Made by a program: the position numbers and the translations under genes. The notes under the pieces are model-generated. The model was not told the DNA's origin. It made no database searches and saw nothing but the letters and a program-made list of their open reading frames with translations. Positions 1-13,087 of a DNA stretch of 64,000 bases are shown one piece after another (position 1 is the first letter of the stretch; each line of letters starts with the position of its first letter). This DNA comes from Calliopum simillimum (lineage: Eukaryota; Arthropoda; Insecta; Diptera; Lauxaniidae): the NCBI GenBank assembly GCA_951812925.1, contig OX638371.1, forward strand, positions 39,840,101 to 39,904,100. The letters run 5' to 3'.

Positions 1-760
1 TTGGAATGCTTAGCGGATTATAGGGTATCACCGTTATTCAATCTTAGTTGGTTAAACAGGAGTGTCAACTCTAGTAGCTTCCCTGAGTTTTTGGTTTTAA
101 CTAAATTCTTTTTATTTCCAAAAGATTTATTTATACTGTCCAACAAATTTCAAGCTCTTAATTTTATTTGAGTTCGGACTATGTAAATATTGTTCCTTGC
201 TATTGACATAATAGGGATGCATTATCAAAATTGTTCCATCATGTTTCAGTTTTCAGATAAAATGAAAAATCAAAAATCTCGATTTATGTCCATTAAGCCG
301 GGTCAATATGTTCGGGAGGCAAAAAATTGGAAAAAAGTATAGGTTAGATTTAAGTGGCGGCAAATAAGCCACACATAGACCAAAAAGGTCCATAGTGATA
401 CCACATCATCCCGGACGTTGAGTCACGTAGATGTAATTAATTACTTAGATGTAATAATGGGGTTTCAGCCCTCTTCAGGCTTAAGCGTGAAGGTATTAGA
501 AGCTATTGCGATGTTTTTGATTGGTTTAAGACCAGTATCTAAAAGTTCTTCAAGATTGTTAAAAAACATTTGTCCAAGGGTTTTAAATCTGGTTCTGCAA
601 AGCGCTGGACAAAACACAGGTGTCGGTGGTGTAATGAAGACGAAGAGGAGAATTTGGAACATCTACTATTATCCGCTAGAATGCCCATTCTATGAGCATG
701 ATAACCAATAAGACAGTGCACGGTGTGCCTTAACCCGTTCTAAATCGGACGTCGTAGCAC
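1..760 (+). mobile_element. Decayed LINE fragment with a C-terminal zinc-knuckle motif
   Basis: At 621-695 the + strand encodes C-R-W-C followed by an acidic run and E-H-L-L, ending in a stop at 693-695. This resembles the C-x2-C-x-EHLL-C motif at the end of reverse transcriptase ORFs in several LINE clades. The related motif [10 protein letters not shown] occurs near 51.2 kb. The rest of 1-760 has no open coding frame that I recognise. A sub-segment near 360-405 (a 'GGTCCATAG...TACCAC' tract) recurs near 39460-39500. Confidence 0.4.
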
Positions 761-1483
761 ATCAAATTTTTTTCAAGATTCTGTTTACTTATCGTTCAAA
801 TGATGTATAAAAAAATTTTCACTCGTGACTCCTCGACTAAATTTTGAGATAATCGCTTTTCCAATTGGGGCATTTTCCCATACAAAAAGAAAAAAAAATT
901 TTTTTTAACTACATTAAACAAAAATTAAAATTATCTCAATCGATGTGTTTTGCAATGCTTAACGCAAATCCATCCTCAGAATTGCTCTATCGTGTATAGT
1001 TTATGAGATATTGTAACCTAAAGACCAATAAAAGTCGTTTTTTGCCATTTATTGAAGTTATATAACTATGTTACATATCATTTATTCGTCAAATGTGGCT
1101 AGATACTTGAAAGCACCAATCTTTTCCTTTTAAACCTAATTTAAATTATATTTATTTCTCCATGCTTCTAAAAGATATCGTAGACCGAAATATTGTCAAA
1201 ACGGGTTTTTCGCACTTTTGTGTCTTTTTAGGTAAGGATATCTTTGAGGAAAAAAAAGATATCATCATAATTTAAATTAGGTTTTAAAGGCAAAGATTAG
1301 GACTTTAAATCTGGTAAGCAACTTTAAAGTCCTAATCTTTGCCTTTAAAACCTAATTTAAATTATGTTGAATTCTTTTTTTTTCTCAAAGATATCCTAAC
1401 CTAAAAAGACACAAAAGTGCAGTTATACTACATATATCAATAGCAAGGAATAATAATTTCACAGTCCGAACTCAGATAAAATC
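162..1483. repeat. Inverted pair of about 47 bp flanking 1.3 kb
   Basis: The segment at about 162-208 (containing GAGTTCGGACTATG and TTCCTTGCTATTGA) recurs in reverse complement at about 1435-1483. The pair could be the ends of one old element that also contains the LINE scrap and the hairpin at 1212-1420, or two scattered copies. I see no matching target duplication. Confidence 0.4.
1212..1420. repeat. Near-perfect 209-bp hairpin
   Basis: Arms at about 1212-1309 and 1323-1420 are reverse complements with few mismatches. They share GCACTTTTGTGTCTTTTTAG at the outer ends and GGCAAAGATTAGGACTTTAA near the 13-base loop. It looks like a small foldback element. Confidence 0.7.
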
Positions 1484-1551
1484 AAAAGTGTGACATTCGT
1501 GGAACAGTGTAATTATTAATATTGAAATCGCTTCTTCAAATACGAGGGGAA

Positions 1552-1655
1552 CTATTTATATTTCGGAAACTGGCTAAATAGCTAAAATCTTGCAACACCA
1601 TAATAAAGCTTGACTTTTTTAGCATAAGCGTACTCACAACGTTTTGATGTACAAG
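1552..1655 (-). mobile_element. Mariner terminal-repeat scrap
   Basis: Contains a terminal repeat at 1621-1649 (starts AGCATAAGCGTACTCAC, ends GTTTTGATG). It is the reverse complement of the mariner ends at 8239-8267 and about 43999-44028. Neighbouring sequence (CTAAAATCTTGCAACACC) matches, inverted, the flank of the copies at 8290 and 44035. Confidence 0.55.
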
Positions 1656-1855
1656 TGACTTTTTAACCCATTCTGTCGCCACGACCCACATACGATGTTT
1701 TTGAATTTTACTTCAGAATATTTGGAAAGGTGTCCCGTAACATATCTACTACTTCTGAAATATGTGCTCTCCCGTATATTATCGAAAATCTCGATTTTCT
1801 TAAAATTTTCAGATAAAACGACCTCCTGACACCCCCTCAGGTCGAAATTTTTTTG

Positions 1856-2560
1856 TTCGCCTATTGGAAATTTCAGCTTATGCGTCTAGGAATAAATTCC
1901 ACCACATTTGGTTATTGTACATGAAAAAAATTTTTTTTAAAAAACTGGGTCATATAAGAGGAGATTATTTTCGGATTTGCCCATACATGTATATTCTTGA
2001 TCAGCGTCACCTCCTGAGTCAATATAGCCACGTCCGTCTGTCTGGCTGGGTGTGCGTGGAAATATTGTACATTTTCTGGGAAAACTGAGCAACATAATTC
2101 AATGAAATTTGGTATTCTGCTATCGTCATCAAAGTTAGCTCGGGGGATTGAAAATGAGCGAAATCGATTGACGGACACGCTTACCGCCCATACAAAAAAA
2201 TATATTCAAAATGCAATAATAAAGCACTATTTGCAATAATATAAGCAAAATACACATAAATACTAGGGTTAGTAAGTACTAGCTCTGAGCAAAAACTAGG
2301 CGAAAGTGTTTTTTTGAGATAATCCAATCAAATTTCACCTAAAGACTAAGAACATTAATTGCAAACTCTGAGCAAAAAATAGGCGATGTAGAACTACAGG
2401 GCGAGGCATATAAGCGAAAGTTTCAAAATGCTATACTGAAAGATTTTTTTAAGAAAACCTAACCGCATTTCACTCAAACGCTCAGAATAGTAAATCTAGG
2501 TAAACCCGGAGACGAAGGTGTGGCACTTCCCATATAAGCAATTTGTTCTTATAATCTCCT
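1856..2560 (+). repeat. Repeat family A, degraded copy
   Basis: Belongs to the family whose full copies are at 53727-54505 and 15497-16131. Shared blocks are the 'CTTGATCAGCGTCACC' region near 2000, the run ending 'GACACGCTTACCGCCCATAC' near 2175-2195, and 'GCAAAAACTAGGCGA' near 2290. I see no coding capacity. Repeats of this look are common in fly introns; I cannot assign a superfamily. Confidence 0.6.
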
Positions 2561-5215
2561 AGAAGTTATGGAAGAATACAAAAATGTTTTTAATAAAAAC
2601 TTATAGCGTTTTCTTTTCTCAAAAAAATGTTACACTTTTCCTGCCCCATGCGAAGGCTGTCAAAATTTTATGTTCTTTTCTAAAATTTTCTAAAAATTGT
2701 TGCCCTCTGAGCAGGCAAAAGTGTAACATTTTTACACCTTTTTCAATCGACGGGGTGATTATTTTGAATGTTGTTTTTTCACAAACAGATGATATTGAAA
2801 GTTCTTATTTGGATTTTTTATTTACAAACATTTGATTGAATTCAAATTTATTTAAGTAAATAAAAACAAATGTCGGAGTTGTGAGAGAAAATTTATTTTA
2901 TGATTTGTGTATAATTCTTTGTTCTATTCTTATTTAAAAAAAGGCAACATTTTATCAGGATAGAGTGCAAAACTAAAAAAATGTTACACTTCAAACAGGT
3001 AAAATTTTTTTTAGAAATGAAAACCCTATTATATGTACAAGAATAGTATATATCAACTAAGTGTTTTATAATATACTTGAAATGCAGTGTAGGGTATTTA
3101 GTTTTTGGCCAGGCCAAAGATACCACCCTTGATAGTTTTTTTTAGCCAGACTAAAATTAGTTAAAAAACCGCAAAAAGTCGAAAAATTTGATTTTATCGA
3201 ATATTTTCTAAACGGTTATTTTTTCCTTAATGCAAATAAATACTGTTTGTGGAACCTGTTATTCTCCACAAAAGAGATTCTAATACTTTTTATCGTTCGA
3301 CTCACCGTTTTCATCAAAAAGCCTCCCAAATAAAATCCGATTGCAATCAATCGGATTTCACGACATGCCTGATTATTTTTTTTTGCTAAAATTTATGGAA
3401 AAGGCAGCCGACCTTTTTTTGCTCATAAAAATTTTTCCTCCCAACTTTAACAAAAAATGTTGGGAGAAATGTCACTTCAGGCAGTAAATATTCACGCTGT
3501 ATGTTTGCAAAATGGTTTTTGTATTTTGCTTCCACATATGCATCCAGTTTGTAAAACAACAAGATAGCTCCATTCGTTTAAGGGTTTTGCCTTGTTTACT
3601 TGTTGTGGTATAGGCATTCGCAGTCACTCTATAACTTTATGAATTCACACCCAACTTATTTTACCTAATCAAACTAAATTATAGAATTTTTTCACTTAAA
3701 TTCGCATTTTTAACTTTTCAACTAATTTTGTAGAGTTATCCTTCATTTTTCTTTTTTCAAGTAAGTGCTGGTTTTAGAACTGATTTAAAAATTTTCAAAT
3801 TTAAACACCTGTCAAATTGAAACTGAAGGTTGGTTCTATCCCACATATTTGATAGATCGTATTAATGTGTGGGATAGTACAGAACCCGCTTTACTCTTGA
3901 GCTGATGAGATGTAGAGTGCAGGGACAAAAAAATTACTCCTTTCCTTTCCTTTTTTTTATGTATTTCTTTCCATGTTTGCTTCTGTAACAGGTGTATTTA
4001 CCTCAAAATCTCTTGGCATGTTACATTTCGCACATTTTAGATTCGCTCGTTCCTCTTGCCCCGCTCGACAGATGTCAGAATCAGCTAAGGTATACAAGCA
4101 AACAAAGTTGATGTTTTTACAATGCTATGTACACACATATCCGTACAGCTCTAGCACTAAAAGAGCAGCATTAAATTTACGAAAATAAAAACAACAAAAA
4201 ATTCTAATATTTTTGTTCAGATCCATCCATTGGGGAGCAAAAACAGTGGGTGGGCGTTCAGTTTTTGACCATCGTCACTCGATGACGCGACCACAAACAC
4301 AGATTGTGTTACTACGGATAAAGAGGATGCAGATGTGGATGTTTGTGTTTTTTTTTTTTTGGCTATCCATTCAAATTTAAAATTTGTACTTGTAAATATC
4401 AGTGTGTTTGAGTATGTGTGCGAGGAGGTCAAAGGGTCAGTTTGTCGTTTTACTGCCAACATCATTAAATTACCAAAATTTTACATATTACAAAAACAAT
4501 GACAACAACAAGCACAACAAAGATAAACAAAATGGCAAAACAAAAAGTAACACCATTTACTGTTAGTTTGTAATTCATGTGTACAGGACACGACCTCAGG
4601 CCACACATGCAAAAGGATGTACGCGTACATGTGCACACATATGTATGCAGGGTGAAAAAATGTGTGTGTGTGTTGAATTTGTTGTTATTTTCGAAAGTTC
4701 TCATGGTTTCACTCACGCAAACACACTCACATTCACGCGTGTAAATCATTTTAACGATAAAAATTTGCATGTTTTAATTTTTTCTATTTCCAATTATTTT
4801 ATTTTTATTTTTTAAAGTGTGGTGTGAAGATCCTTAAAACTTTGGCAGTAGATAAGAGTAGATAAAAAAGCGTTTTAAATTATTTTTCCTGCTTTTGACA
4901 GCAATTAAAACTTTATTGCCTTTAATTTTCCTTTATGGTTTTGAGGAAAGATAACAAACGAACCCATCTGAAAATTACAGAAAAAATAATATTAATGATT
5001 TTAGACAACCCCCCTGGTATAAGCTAAAGTCAGGATATTGTTCAAGTCAGAAAACTCCCCCTTAGCTGCAAAACATACAAACCTGTCTTGATCTATCCTA
5101 TTGAGTCTTTTTTAAAAAATTTTCGAGTTCACCATTAAAATGAATATATTATTTTATTTTCGAAAAACTGACAAAAAACCTTTAAAATTGGATCGAAGAA
5201 AAAGTTAATAGTCCG
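2561..5215. other. Intergenic, no gene recognised
   Basis: AT-rich sequence. The motif AAAAATGTTACACTT occurs in both orientations (about 2623, 2723 and 2980). A 3' scrap of repeat family A (GGCCAGGCCAAAGATACC) lies at about 3108-3125. A small inverted pair around TCTATCCCACATA spans about 3835-3890. 4210-4760 is rich in CA/GT runs. Short open frames here lack any family resemblance. Confidence 0.5.
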
Positions 5216-5919
5216 GGAGCCGGCAATACTAAAAGTGGCGTCATCGCGGATTCTGAAATTTTTAATGCAAAATGGTAGTTTACACTAAGACGAATAAGAA
5301 AAGCTTGGTCAGCATGGTCGTAGCCTGGCAGAAATATTTTTAAATGGTTTTTGAATTATTAAATTTTCGGAATGTTTTGCCGTCATCGCGGATTTTGCTC
5401 AATCTTAATATTAATCGATGGTAAATTTCATAACCATTCAGAAAAAATCCGGCCGACCAATTTTTTTTTTTTTGCCGAAAATGACCGGCAGACCTATTTT
5501 AATGGTGGGTACAATTTCTCTGTTATCACGGAAATTTTTATTTTTTTTTTTTTTAATTTACGTGTTTTAATGTCAAATTTAAAAATATCTTGGTATGCGA
5601 GCTTAGAAACTGAAGGAAGTACCCACTGTCGCACCATTAAAATAGGTCTGCCGGTCATTTTCGGCTAAAAAAATTTGGTCGGCCGGATTTTTTCTGAATG
5701 GTTATGAGATTTACCATCGATTAATATTAAGATTGAGCAAAATCCGCGATGACGGCAAAACATTCCGAAAATTTAATAATTCAAAAATCATTTAAAAATA
5801 TTTCTGCCAGGCTACGACCATGCTGACCAAGCTTTTCTTATTCGTCTTAGTGTAAACTACCATTTTGCATTAAAAATTTCAGAATCCGCGATGACGCCAC
5901 TTTTAGTATTGCCGGCTCC
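5216..5919. mobile_element. 704-bp foldback element
   Basis: Two arms of about 300 bp (5216-5510 and about 5615-5919) are nearly perfect reverse complements around a short T-rich centre. Ends read GGAGCCGGCAATACTAAAAG and its complement. The internal motif GTCATCGCGGATT occurs twice in each arm. There is no coding capacity and I cannot identify a target duplication, so this is a non-autonomous foldback/MITE of unknown superfamily. Confidence 0.85.
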
Positions 5920-5924
5920 TCGCC

Positions 5925-6260
5925 TATAATAATTGACATTCGAAAATTAAATTTTTATACGACCGACTCACAGTGGTGCAAGGAGCTCTCATATGTGCCA
6001 TCAAATAAACGGAGCTACGCACTGCAACCAAATTACACATACATACTAAGGGTGGATCACTTAAGCTTTCAACAAAATTTGATCGAATTTGAACAAGAGG
6101 GCGTGGCACCTCCCATACAAGCCAAATCTTAAAAACTCTATATTGAGAGTGCTTTCTGAGATAATCGAAGCAAATGTGGTACAATTGCTACGAATAGTAA
6201 AGGTCAGCTCTGATAGGAAAATAAGAGACACGCTTTCAGGTAATTTGACCAATATCGGGA
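5925..6260 (+). repeat. Repeat family A, fragment
   Basis: Contains the family A blocks 'GAGGGCGTGGCACCTCCC' (about 6098-6115) and 'GAGATAATCGAAGCAAA' (about 6159-6175). It directly abuts the foldback element at 5216-5919. Confidence 0.55.
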
Positions 6261-7431
6261 CATGAAATGAGATAACTTTTTACTTAAGTACTCGTGATGA
6301 CCACCTGTCCTCTTTTCCATCTGTTTTAACAAAAAACCGAATTGCTGTTCAAAATTATCCTGTCCAGAACTATACATAATGTTAATAAGTTCTTGTCTCG
6401 TGACAAATAATAAGTTAGAGGTCATTTGTAAAACAAAATTAGAAATTTTAAATAATATCGGCAATGCAAGAAAAAATATTTTATTTTAGGTTGCGTTCTA
6501 AAAATCGATGTAAATTTTAAAGTAGCAAAAAGTAGCAAAATTTTCCTGTCGCTTCTAAAAGTCAATACTAAACGGAATATTTTTGAATCATAACTATGTA
6601 ATGCTTGAAAAGGCTTGGAACCTAATTAAATTATCTATTATTTATTTATTAATTTACCTACCTAAATGTGTTAACATTTTTAAGGAAAAAAACATGTTTA
6701 TATACGGTTACATACCTGAAGATGAAGGCTCCATGGTCAACTAACATTAAGTGTTAATAAACTTTAGCAAAAAACTGCTTTGATTAATATGGAAATAACT
6801 TATAAAAATTATTGCAGTCTACAAAGTTAAAGTTTAGCGTGCTGTAGTGATGAAATGGGTTTGTTACAAGTCATTTGAAAAATAGTACGTTGGTTAATAC
6901 TGTACTTAACCAATATAAAAGGATATCTTGAAATAACATTTAATTTTTTGAATTATCGCCAGGTATTAGGAGTATCTGCCCCACTGTGCGACTCCATCTC
7001 AAATTTTTCGAAATTTGCAGTTGGGTTCTCAGATTGCACTAGGTATAGGTCAAAAAGCACATTTTTCTGGCCAAAATCTATAACGTCCATATTATCATGG
7101 TGATCAACTGCAAATGTAGTTTTTATGTTGATTTTAGACTAAAAGAACAATTCTGAAAAAATCTTAACCCTTGTCCTACCGGGTACGTTATAAATTTTCT
7201 AAATTAATTACACATACTTACCAGGTTTTGTTTCCAAGCATTTCCCAAGTAACTTAATATGTAGCAATCTGAATCCGAGGTCAGGATTGACCCACTACCT
7301 CAGGATTTGGAGATTTTTGAGGTTAAGCTCATGAAAAATGGCTATTTTGGCTATTTTTGAAGTCAGATGCAAACTGCACAAAATTTTTTTTTTTTTGACC
7401 AAATGTATCACGTAGTTCTATTCTATTTCTT
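6261..7431. other. Intergenic, nothing recognised
   Basis: AT-rich non-coding sequence. I see no coding frame, terminal repeats or RNA gene in it. Confidence 0.45.
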
Positions 7432-7662
7432 CAAAATGAGCTCTTAAAAGATGCCATACAATGCTTCCTTTAAAATAATTATGGCTGATTTAAGATGATA
7501 TCTCGAAATCCCATAAAACGGGTAAAAAGACACGACTTTGGATTTCATAATATCATCATCTTGAATTAGTGGAGTCAATAAAGCGTTTTAGACGGAAATC
7601 ATCAAGAACAGCTCCAATTTTGATGATTTTTTTTGTAAATTTTTTTTTTTTTTAAATCAGAA
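7432..7662 (+). repeat. Direct repeat, copy 1
   Basis: The block from CAAAATGAGCTCTTAAAAG through CACGACTTTGGATTTCAT is repeated about 335 bases downstream at 7765-7948 with roughly 10% differences. It is non-coding. Confidence 0.7.
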
Positions 7663-7764
7663 ACATTATGGAGCGCGGTCGGTAGTACATAATTTTTTAA
7701 ACAATATTTAAGAAACTTATGTTTTCATAAAAAAAAATTGGAAAAAAATACAACAAACAAAAAT

Positions 7765-7948
7765 CAAAATGAGATCTTAAAATACGCCATACAATACTTC
7801 CTTTAAAAGAGTTATGGCTGATTTAAGATGATATCTCGAAATCCCACAAAACGGGTAAAACGACACGACTTTGGATTTCATGATATCTAATTCTGATGAT
7901 TTTTTTTTTGGAAATTTTTTATTTTTTTTTATTAAAATCAGAAACGTT
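7765..7948 (+). repeat. Direct repeat, copy 2, abutting a mariner relic
   Basis: Second copy of the 7432-7662 block (GGCTGATTTAAGATGATATC is identical in both). The mariner relic begins directly after it at 7951. Confidence 0.7.
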
Positions 7949-7950
7949 TT

Positions 7951-8267
7951 TCGGTCGCTGATGAATTCCTTGAAGGTCGTTCAAAATCGGTTGTTGTGCT
8001 ACAAAACATCGATGCAGTGCATGAAATGATAATGCAAGATCGTCATGTGACATATTGTGAGATAGAGGCATCCTTGCACATTAGTTCCACTTCAATACAT
8101 TCGATTTTGCATGAACACTTATTTGTAAAAAAAATTTGTTCTGGTTGGATACCCCATAATTTATCGATTGCTCAAAAAAAGACTCGCCAAATTGATTTTC
8201 TTAACTCACTGTAAATAAAACAAATAATAGCACTTGTTCATCAAAACGTTGTGAGTACGTTTATGCT
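7951..8267 (+). pseudogene. Mariner transposase N-terminal relic with 3' terminal repeat
   Basis: An open frame at 7951-8214 gives the DNA-binding region of a Mos1-type mariner transposase. It includes [18 protein letters not shown] and W-I-P-H-N-L-S-I-A-Q-K-K. The catalytic D-D34D part is absent. After the stop, about 20 bases lead straight into a terminal repeat at 8239-8267 that ends GAGTACGTTTATGCT. It is therefore an internally deleted derivative. A partner with the same deletion junction is at 43601-44028. Confidence 0.8.
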
Positions 8268-9839
8268 AAGAAATGTGAAACTTTTTTATGGTTTTACCAG
8301 ATTTTAGCTATTGACATTTGTTTACGTAGAACGTAAACCGTGTGTGTACGGCACAAAAAATTCGTTTTCGCTAACGGCCTCCACCACTGAAATCCGAAGT
8401 GGGGTTTTCGTTCGATCGCCGCCATCATCACTGATTTCCAGCAAGTCATACACAGAACATCACACAATTCACCAAAGTTTTATTATATATAAATTAAAAA
8501 CACTAAACAAACAGCAAGATTCACGAGAGCACAAAACATCATCAAACGAAGGAAATTTTACGGGACAGCACTCAACATCAAGAATACGGTCACAAGTCAG
8601 CACAACGTTGGACCCAAATCAACACACCCCATAGAAATCAGTGTTGGAAGATCTTTAGACAAAATCATCCCCACAGAGTTCACCCGTAGCCAACAACTTA
8701 TTGTTGAATTCATCGACAGCAGCGTGAGATTCTTCTTGTTAACTAAAAGCTTTGTATTGTAAAATATTGTGTGCCTTTTTCATGAATTACTAGTAAACTA
8801 AAGTTTTATAACGTTTTAAGAAATCACTAATCTTTTATTTTGCAACATTCCAATTTAGTACTCCGAGCCTTCAACTTAAAGTTTTTAGCTCGTATAAGAA
8901 AAGAAGATATTGCATTTTAATAATACCGAAGAAAAAAATATCTCAGTGTAAAAATTCTTGTGCATGTTCCTTGTCGACATTAAATCATTCGCAACAGTGC
9001 AAGTAAAAAATGGCTTAAGGATCCATTTTCGGAAAGTAAACACCATGTCTCTCGAGTTTGCTCTAAACTGCATCAATTCCTGTGTAAGCTGCTAAACTCA
9101 AGCTCAAGATGATCCTTGTGGCACTCGGCATGTATTCAAGAAATTTTTATAGTTTTTATTTACGCAACCAATTCACAAAATAATTCAGATGCAAATGCGA
9201 TGAAGGATTTGTCTCCATGTCGTCTGCACTTAGTAAATGCAATACAAAAGCAGAGATTTTCCATGAAGAAAAAAAGATGAATGAGCAAAGTGCTCGTAGT
9301 TAAAAGGAAAAACAGTCATGCATAATCCATAAAGTGTTGCAATGGGATTGATTTATTTGAAGAGAACTGTCAGATTTGTGCACCTAGCCAAAGCTTTTAA
9401 ATGCCAACTTAAGCGTTTAGTTGGGATTATGGTAATAAAAGTGGTGGGTGGGCTATTTGTGTGAATGGAATTTGAGAAAAAAACATGGCTTATTGGATTT
9501 ATGTGATTAAGGTTTTAAGAAGCCAAATCGTTCAGTTGAAAGATAAGTGTATTATTTCAAATGGGAGCAACTGACCAGAGTTACGGAGATTTTGTTTGTT
9601 TGTACTTATGCTTAAATTAAGCCCATAAAACAAGTTTGTAGCTAATGGGTTTATTAAAGCGCGAAGTTGTGATTTTGTTTCTAAAAAAAATCGCTTTAAA
9701 TGCCCGTACTGATCTTTCGGAGAAGTCTTTAAGTCAAATTTTGTAGAAAATTACTAGGCCAACATAATCTTCTTAGGAAGGGTTAGTTCAGAAAAGAAAT
9801 TTAGTGCTGTTTTGGTAGAAAAAAAGCAATTTTTTACGA
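8268..9839. other. Intergenic, nothing recognised
   Basis: A 107-codon open frame at 8311-8634 shows no family motif. It is rich in His, Ser and Thr and I do not treat it as a gene. The remainder is AT-rich with no repeat I can place. Confidence 0.4.
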
Positions 9840-10062
9840 AAATTTTCATTACTTTTGTTCTGGAAATTGGTTTTTTGTAATTTTCCAAAGGATATGGGGA
9901 AATCTCAGCAAGTGTGACTTTCGGTGTGAACAAATCCACAAATTTTGAGTGTGAATTGAAAAACCCGTTTCCGTTATTGAGCTATAACTTTTGAGGCGGT
10001 TCAGCGGATTGTTTAGGGCTTTCAGGATCTGTAACATGGATGCTAAGACGTAAGAAAAACCG
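9840..10062. repeat. Repeat family D, left part, interrupted by a hAT-type element
   Basis: Shares 'TGAGCTATAACTTTTGA' and 'GGCTTTCAGGATCT' plus about 120 surrounding bases with 14085-14225. The 3.7 kb element at 10071-13755 sits at the end of this segment. The uninterrupted copy at 14085-14225 shows what the empty site looked like. Confidence 0.65.
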
Positions 10063-11069
10063 CATCCCGTCAGGGCCGTGCGCAAGATTTGCTCCTGGGG
10101 GGGTTTTTCATAAAAAAAAAAAAATGTAGGAACACTGTATAGAGAAAACTATTAACAAAATTTATGTACATAAATTTTAAGTACATTTGTATTGCTAAGT
10201 ACATCCGCGGGTCAAAATGACTTTTGTATGCCATTCGAAACGTAATAAGACGACCTATAAGAAGCGTAAAAAAAGTTAACATCAAAATAACATGTTTAAA
10301 TGATGAAAATTTAAAAAAGTATTAAAAACCGCTGAGTCCAAAATTTTTCCATTTTTAATAATACAAATTTTTTTTTTACTTTGTTTATGAAATCGAGTCG
10401 ATTGCACTAAATTCGGTCACGAAAGCGCATTGAGTCCTGGTGTTTTTAATAAAAATATTTTGAGCTATCTATCACTCAGGCTAATTTGCATTACGGTTGT
10501 TGAGGATTAGAATAAATTTTAAAGTTGGAAAGTAGTTTTGCAAGCAAACCAAACCAAAGTTAGTAATTTTCTCCCTAATAAATATATTAATTCAATGAAA
10601 ATATGTATTGCTTTAAATCATTTTTCATGTATAATTGCTTTTAGACTTTGTTGTCTTTTTTGTAAGATTTTTTTTTTCGATTTTATATAACATCGATTAA
10701 TGAAGAATATTCCTATTGGTTTTAAGGAATATTACCATAGCTTGGTTACATACGGATTCAACAATGATTACAAACTAAGTCCAAGATACGACAAAAACGA
10801 GGCCGAGACAGTGTTCGGAAATCTCGTTTGAGCTCCACTCAAAGTTTTAAAACAAAGTGGTTCATTTGGGTTCAAATATACAGGAAAAGTTTTTTTTTAA
10901 ATTGGTCAATGAGCTAATCGATTTTCAGGGTCGAATTTCGGTAACTAAATGGCAACCAATTTTTTCTATCATGTCTGAGATCCGAGTTATCCTTGATTTA
11001 AAGTGCAGAACAAGCTATTTACAGACATATGGTGTGCACCCAGGTATGATTGACTCCGCTCCGGAAATT

Positions 11070-11790
11070 TGATGTAAATTTTGTCGACCACGCACCAAAA
11101 AAGTGGACTAAATTCTTGAAAAAGTGAAGGATGATTGACACATAAGGTGTCGCAACATCGCTACATAATCTTAGTTAAAAAATCTTAATAAACGCATTTC
11201 AGTATGTGAACCTCTTCTGAATCGAAATGATCTCGAACCATGATAGTATTGTGCAAAAAAGCTCATGGTCAAAACGAGGTGCGCCTGCCCAAATCATCGC
11301 AAAGCCGAAACTAACGCCAAGGAAGGTTTTGCTGAATATTTGGTTGGACTGCAAGGGTCCTGTGTACTACAAGCTTCTTCTGCTTGGCCAAACGATTCAT
11401 TTGGAAGTCTTCTGTCAGTAATTAACAAAATTGAATAAAACACACAAGGAAAAACGTCCGGAATTAGTCAACAGAAAAGGCATCGCCTTTCATCACGACA
11501 ACGCTAGACCACAAACTTTTTTGGTGATTCGCCAAAAACTGAGGGAGCTTGGTTGGGAAGTTTTAATGCATCTACCATACAGCACAAACCTTGAACTTTC
11601 AGATTACCATTTGTTTCACTCGTTGTATAATTATCTTGATGTCGTAAAATTAAATTCCCTAGTGGATTGCAAAATGGTCTTGACCGAGTTTTTCGAGCGA
11701 AAACCCCAGGAATCTTTTAAGGACCGTATTATGGTTTTGCCCGAAGATGGCGAGTGGTGCTCAATAACAATGGAAAATATTTGACTCAGT
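11070..11790 (+). pseudogene. Mariner transposase pseudogene (D-D34D type)
   Basis: Pieces in different frames follow mariner order: a degraded N-terminal helix-turn-helix region near 11090-11220, then S-W-S-K-R-G-A-P-A-Q (about 11261-11290), then the frame at 11431-11784. That frame has F-H-H-D-N-A-R-P and, 34 residues on, S-D-Y-H-L-F, so the second and third catalytic Asp are kept. Frameshifts and a stop at 11419-11421 make it inactive. The sequence is nearest to the cecropia-like mariner group, from memory of the family. Confidence 0.8.
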
Positions 11791-12349
11791 AAAGTTATTT
11801 TGATATACTTATGAAAAAAGATTGGATAAACTAAGCATTTTTTTTTTTTTTGCTATTTCGAAATTCGATTAAAAAACATTTAATTCTTGCGACCTTTGAG
11901 CCTGAATAACTTTAAATGAGCTAACCCACAACAACAGTCAAAATAACTGTGATATTATAAATGAAATTACTATGAGATAAATTCTATTTTATTTCAATAC
12001 ATACAGTGAGTCACATATGTATTTTGCATACAAAAAATATTCAAAAATTTGAATTAATACTCAATTTTTAGCCGTTTCATTCTTGGAAAAGTAATATTTT
12101 TTTTATAAACTTCGAGTCAATAGAACGTTAACTATGATACCACTTCATAAAAAAATTAAAATAGTGCGTTCTAATCACTAAAAAAGCAAAGAAATGATTT
12201 ATTCATCTTTTTTATAAGGTCACAAAAGTATTTTGCTTTTTAGTAATATTTTACTTTGAGATTATTTACCAAGTAAAGGAGGCTTTTTTAATAATAACCA
12301 TGTTAGCCATTATTTGAAGAGACACCATATAAACATCTTTGCGAGGACT

Positions 12350-12622
12350 CTATCCCTTTACGACATTTTCAGTCGGTGTTTTTTCCCATTTTTCTTGCAG
12401 TACTTGTTTGAGCACATTTTTTTGATAAAATATGGTATTTTCTGACCTTTCCACTAGATAAGGCCAAAAAATTTCTATTGGATTCGAAAAAGAATATAGC
12501 GGTGGTGTTTTAATCTCTTTGGTGTTGTACAGAAGTGTCCCAGGATGTGTATTTAGGGTCATTGTCTTTTGAAAATAAGAAGTCATGTTGTGGTAAACCC
12601 ATTTTTTAACTACTGGGTTCAT
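12350..12622 (-). pseudogene. Tc1 transposase C-terminal fragment, left arm
   Basis: 90-codon frame. S-N-P-I-E-I-F-W-P-Y corresponds to the D-L-N-P-I-E-x-x-W block of Tc1-like transposases, but the catalytic residue after it is not the usual one. L-K-Q-V-L-Q-E-K-W matches the following helix. The first catalytic Asp and the DNA-binding domain are missing. The right arm (13088-13324) is its inverted copy. Confidence 0.75.
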
Positions 12623-13087
12623 TTTTTTTTTGCGGAATTGAACTAGTGTTCATGTCTATCCATATAACCACCGATAAGTTTAAGATTCCCCATTCCATGA
12701 GCCAAGAACAGCCCACGACACACCATCATGTAAAATTATTGCTTTTAAGTTATAAAAGTTAAGGGTTTTATTTGCCTTATGCCAGACCACACGGCGTCTA
12801 TCGATCCGATGGAAAGCAAATATTATATTATTGGATCCAATAGAAAGCAAAAATTATATTTTCGGATCCGATGGACGCCACATGGTCTGGCATAAAGCAA
12901 ATAAAACCCTTAACTTTTATAACTTAAAAGCAATAATTTTACATGATGGTGTGTCGTGGGCTGTTCTCGGCTTATGGAATAGGGAAACTTAATCTTATCG
13001 GTGGCAATATGGATAGACATGAACATCAGTCCAATTCCACAAAAAAAAAAATGCAGCCAGTAGTTAAAAAAATGGGTTTACCATAAG

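Noticed and set aside
4465..4815. Overlapping frames on both strands near 4.5-4.8 kb
   Set aside because: They are produced by CA/GT-rich simple sequence; translations are low-complexity.
8311..8634. 107-codon frame downstream of the mariner relic
   Set aside because: Low-complexity His/Ser/Thr-rich translation with no family motif; likely chance.
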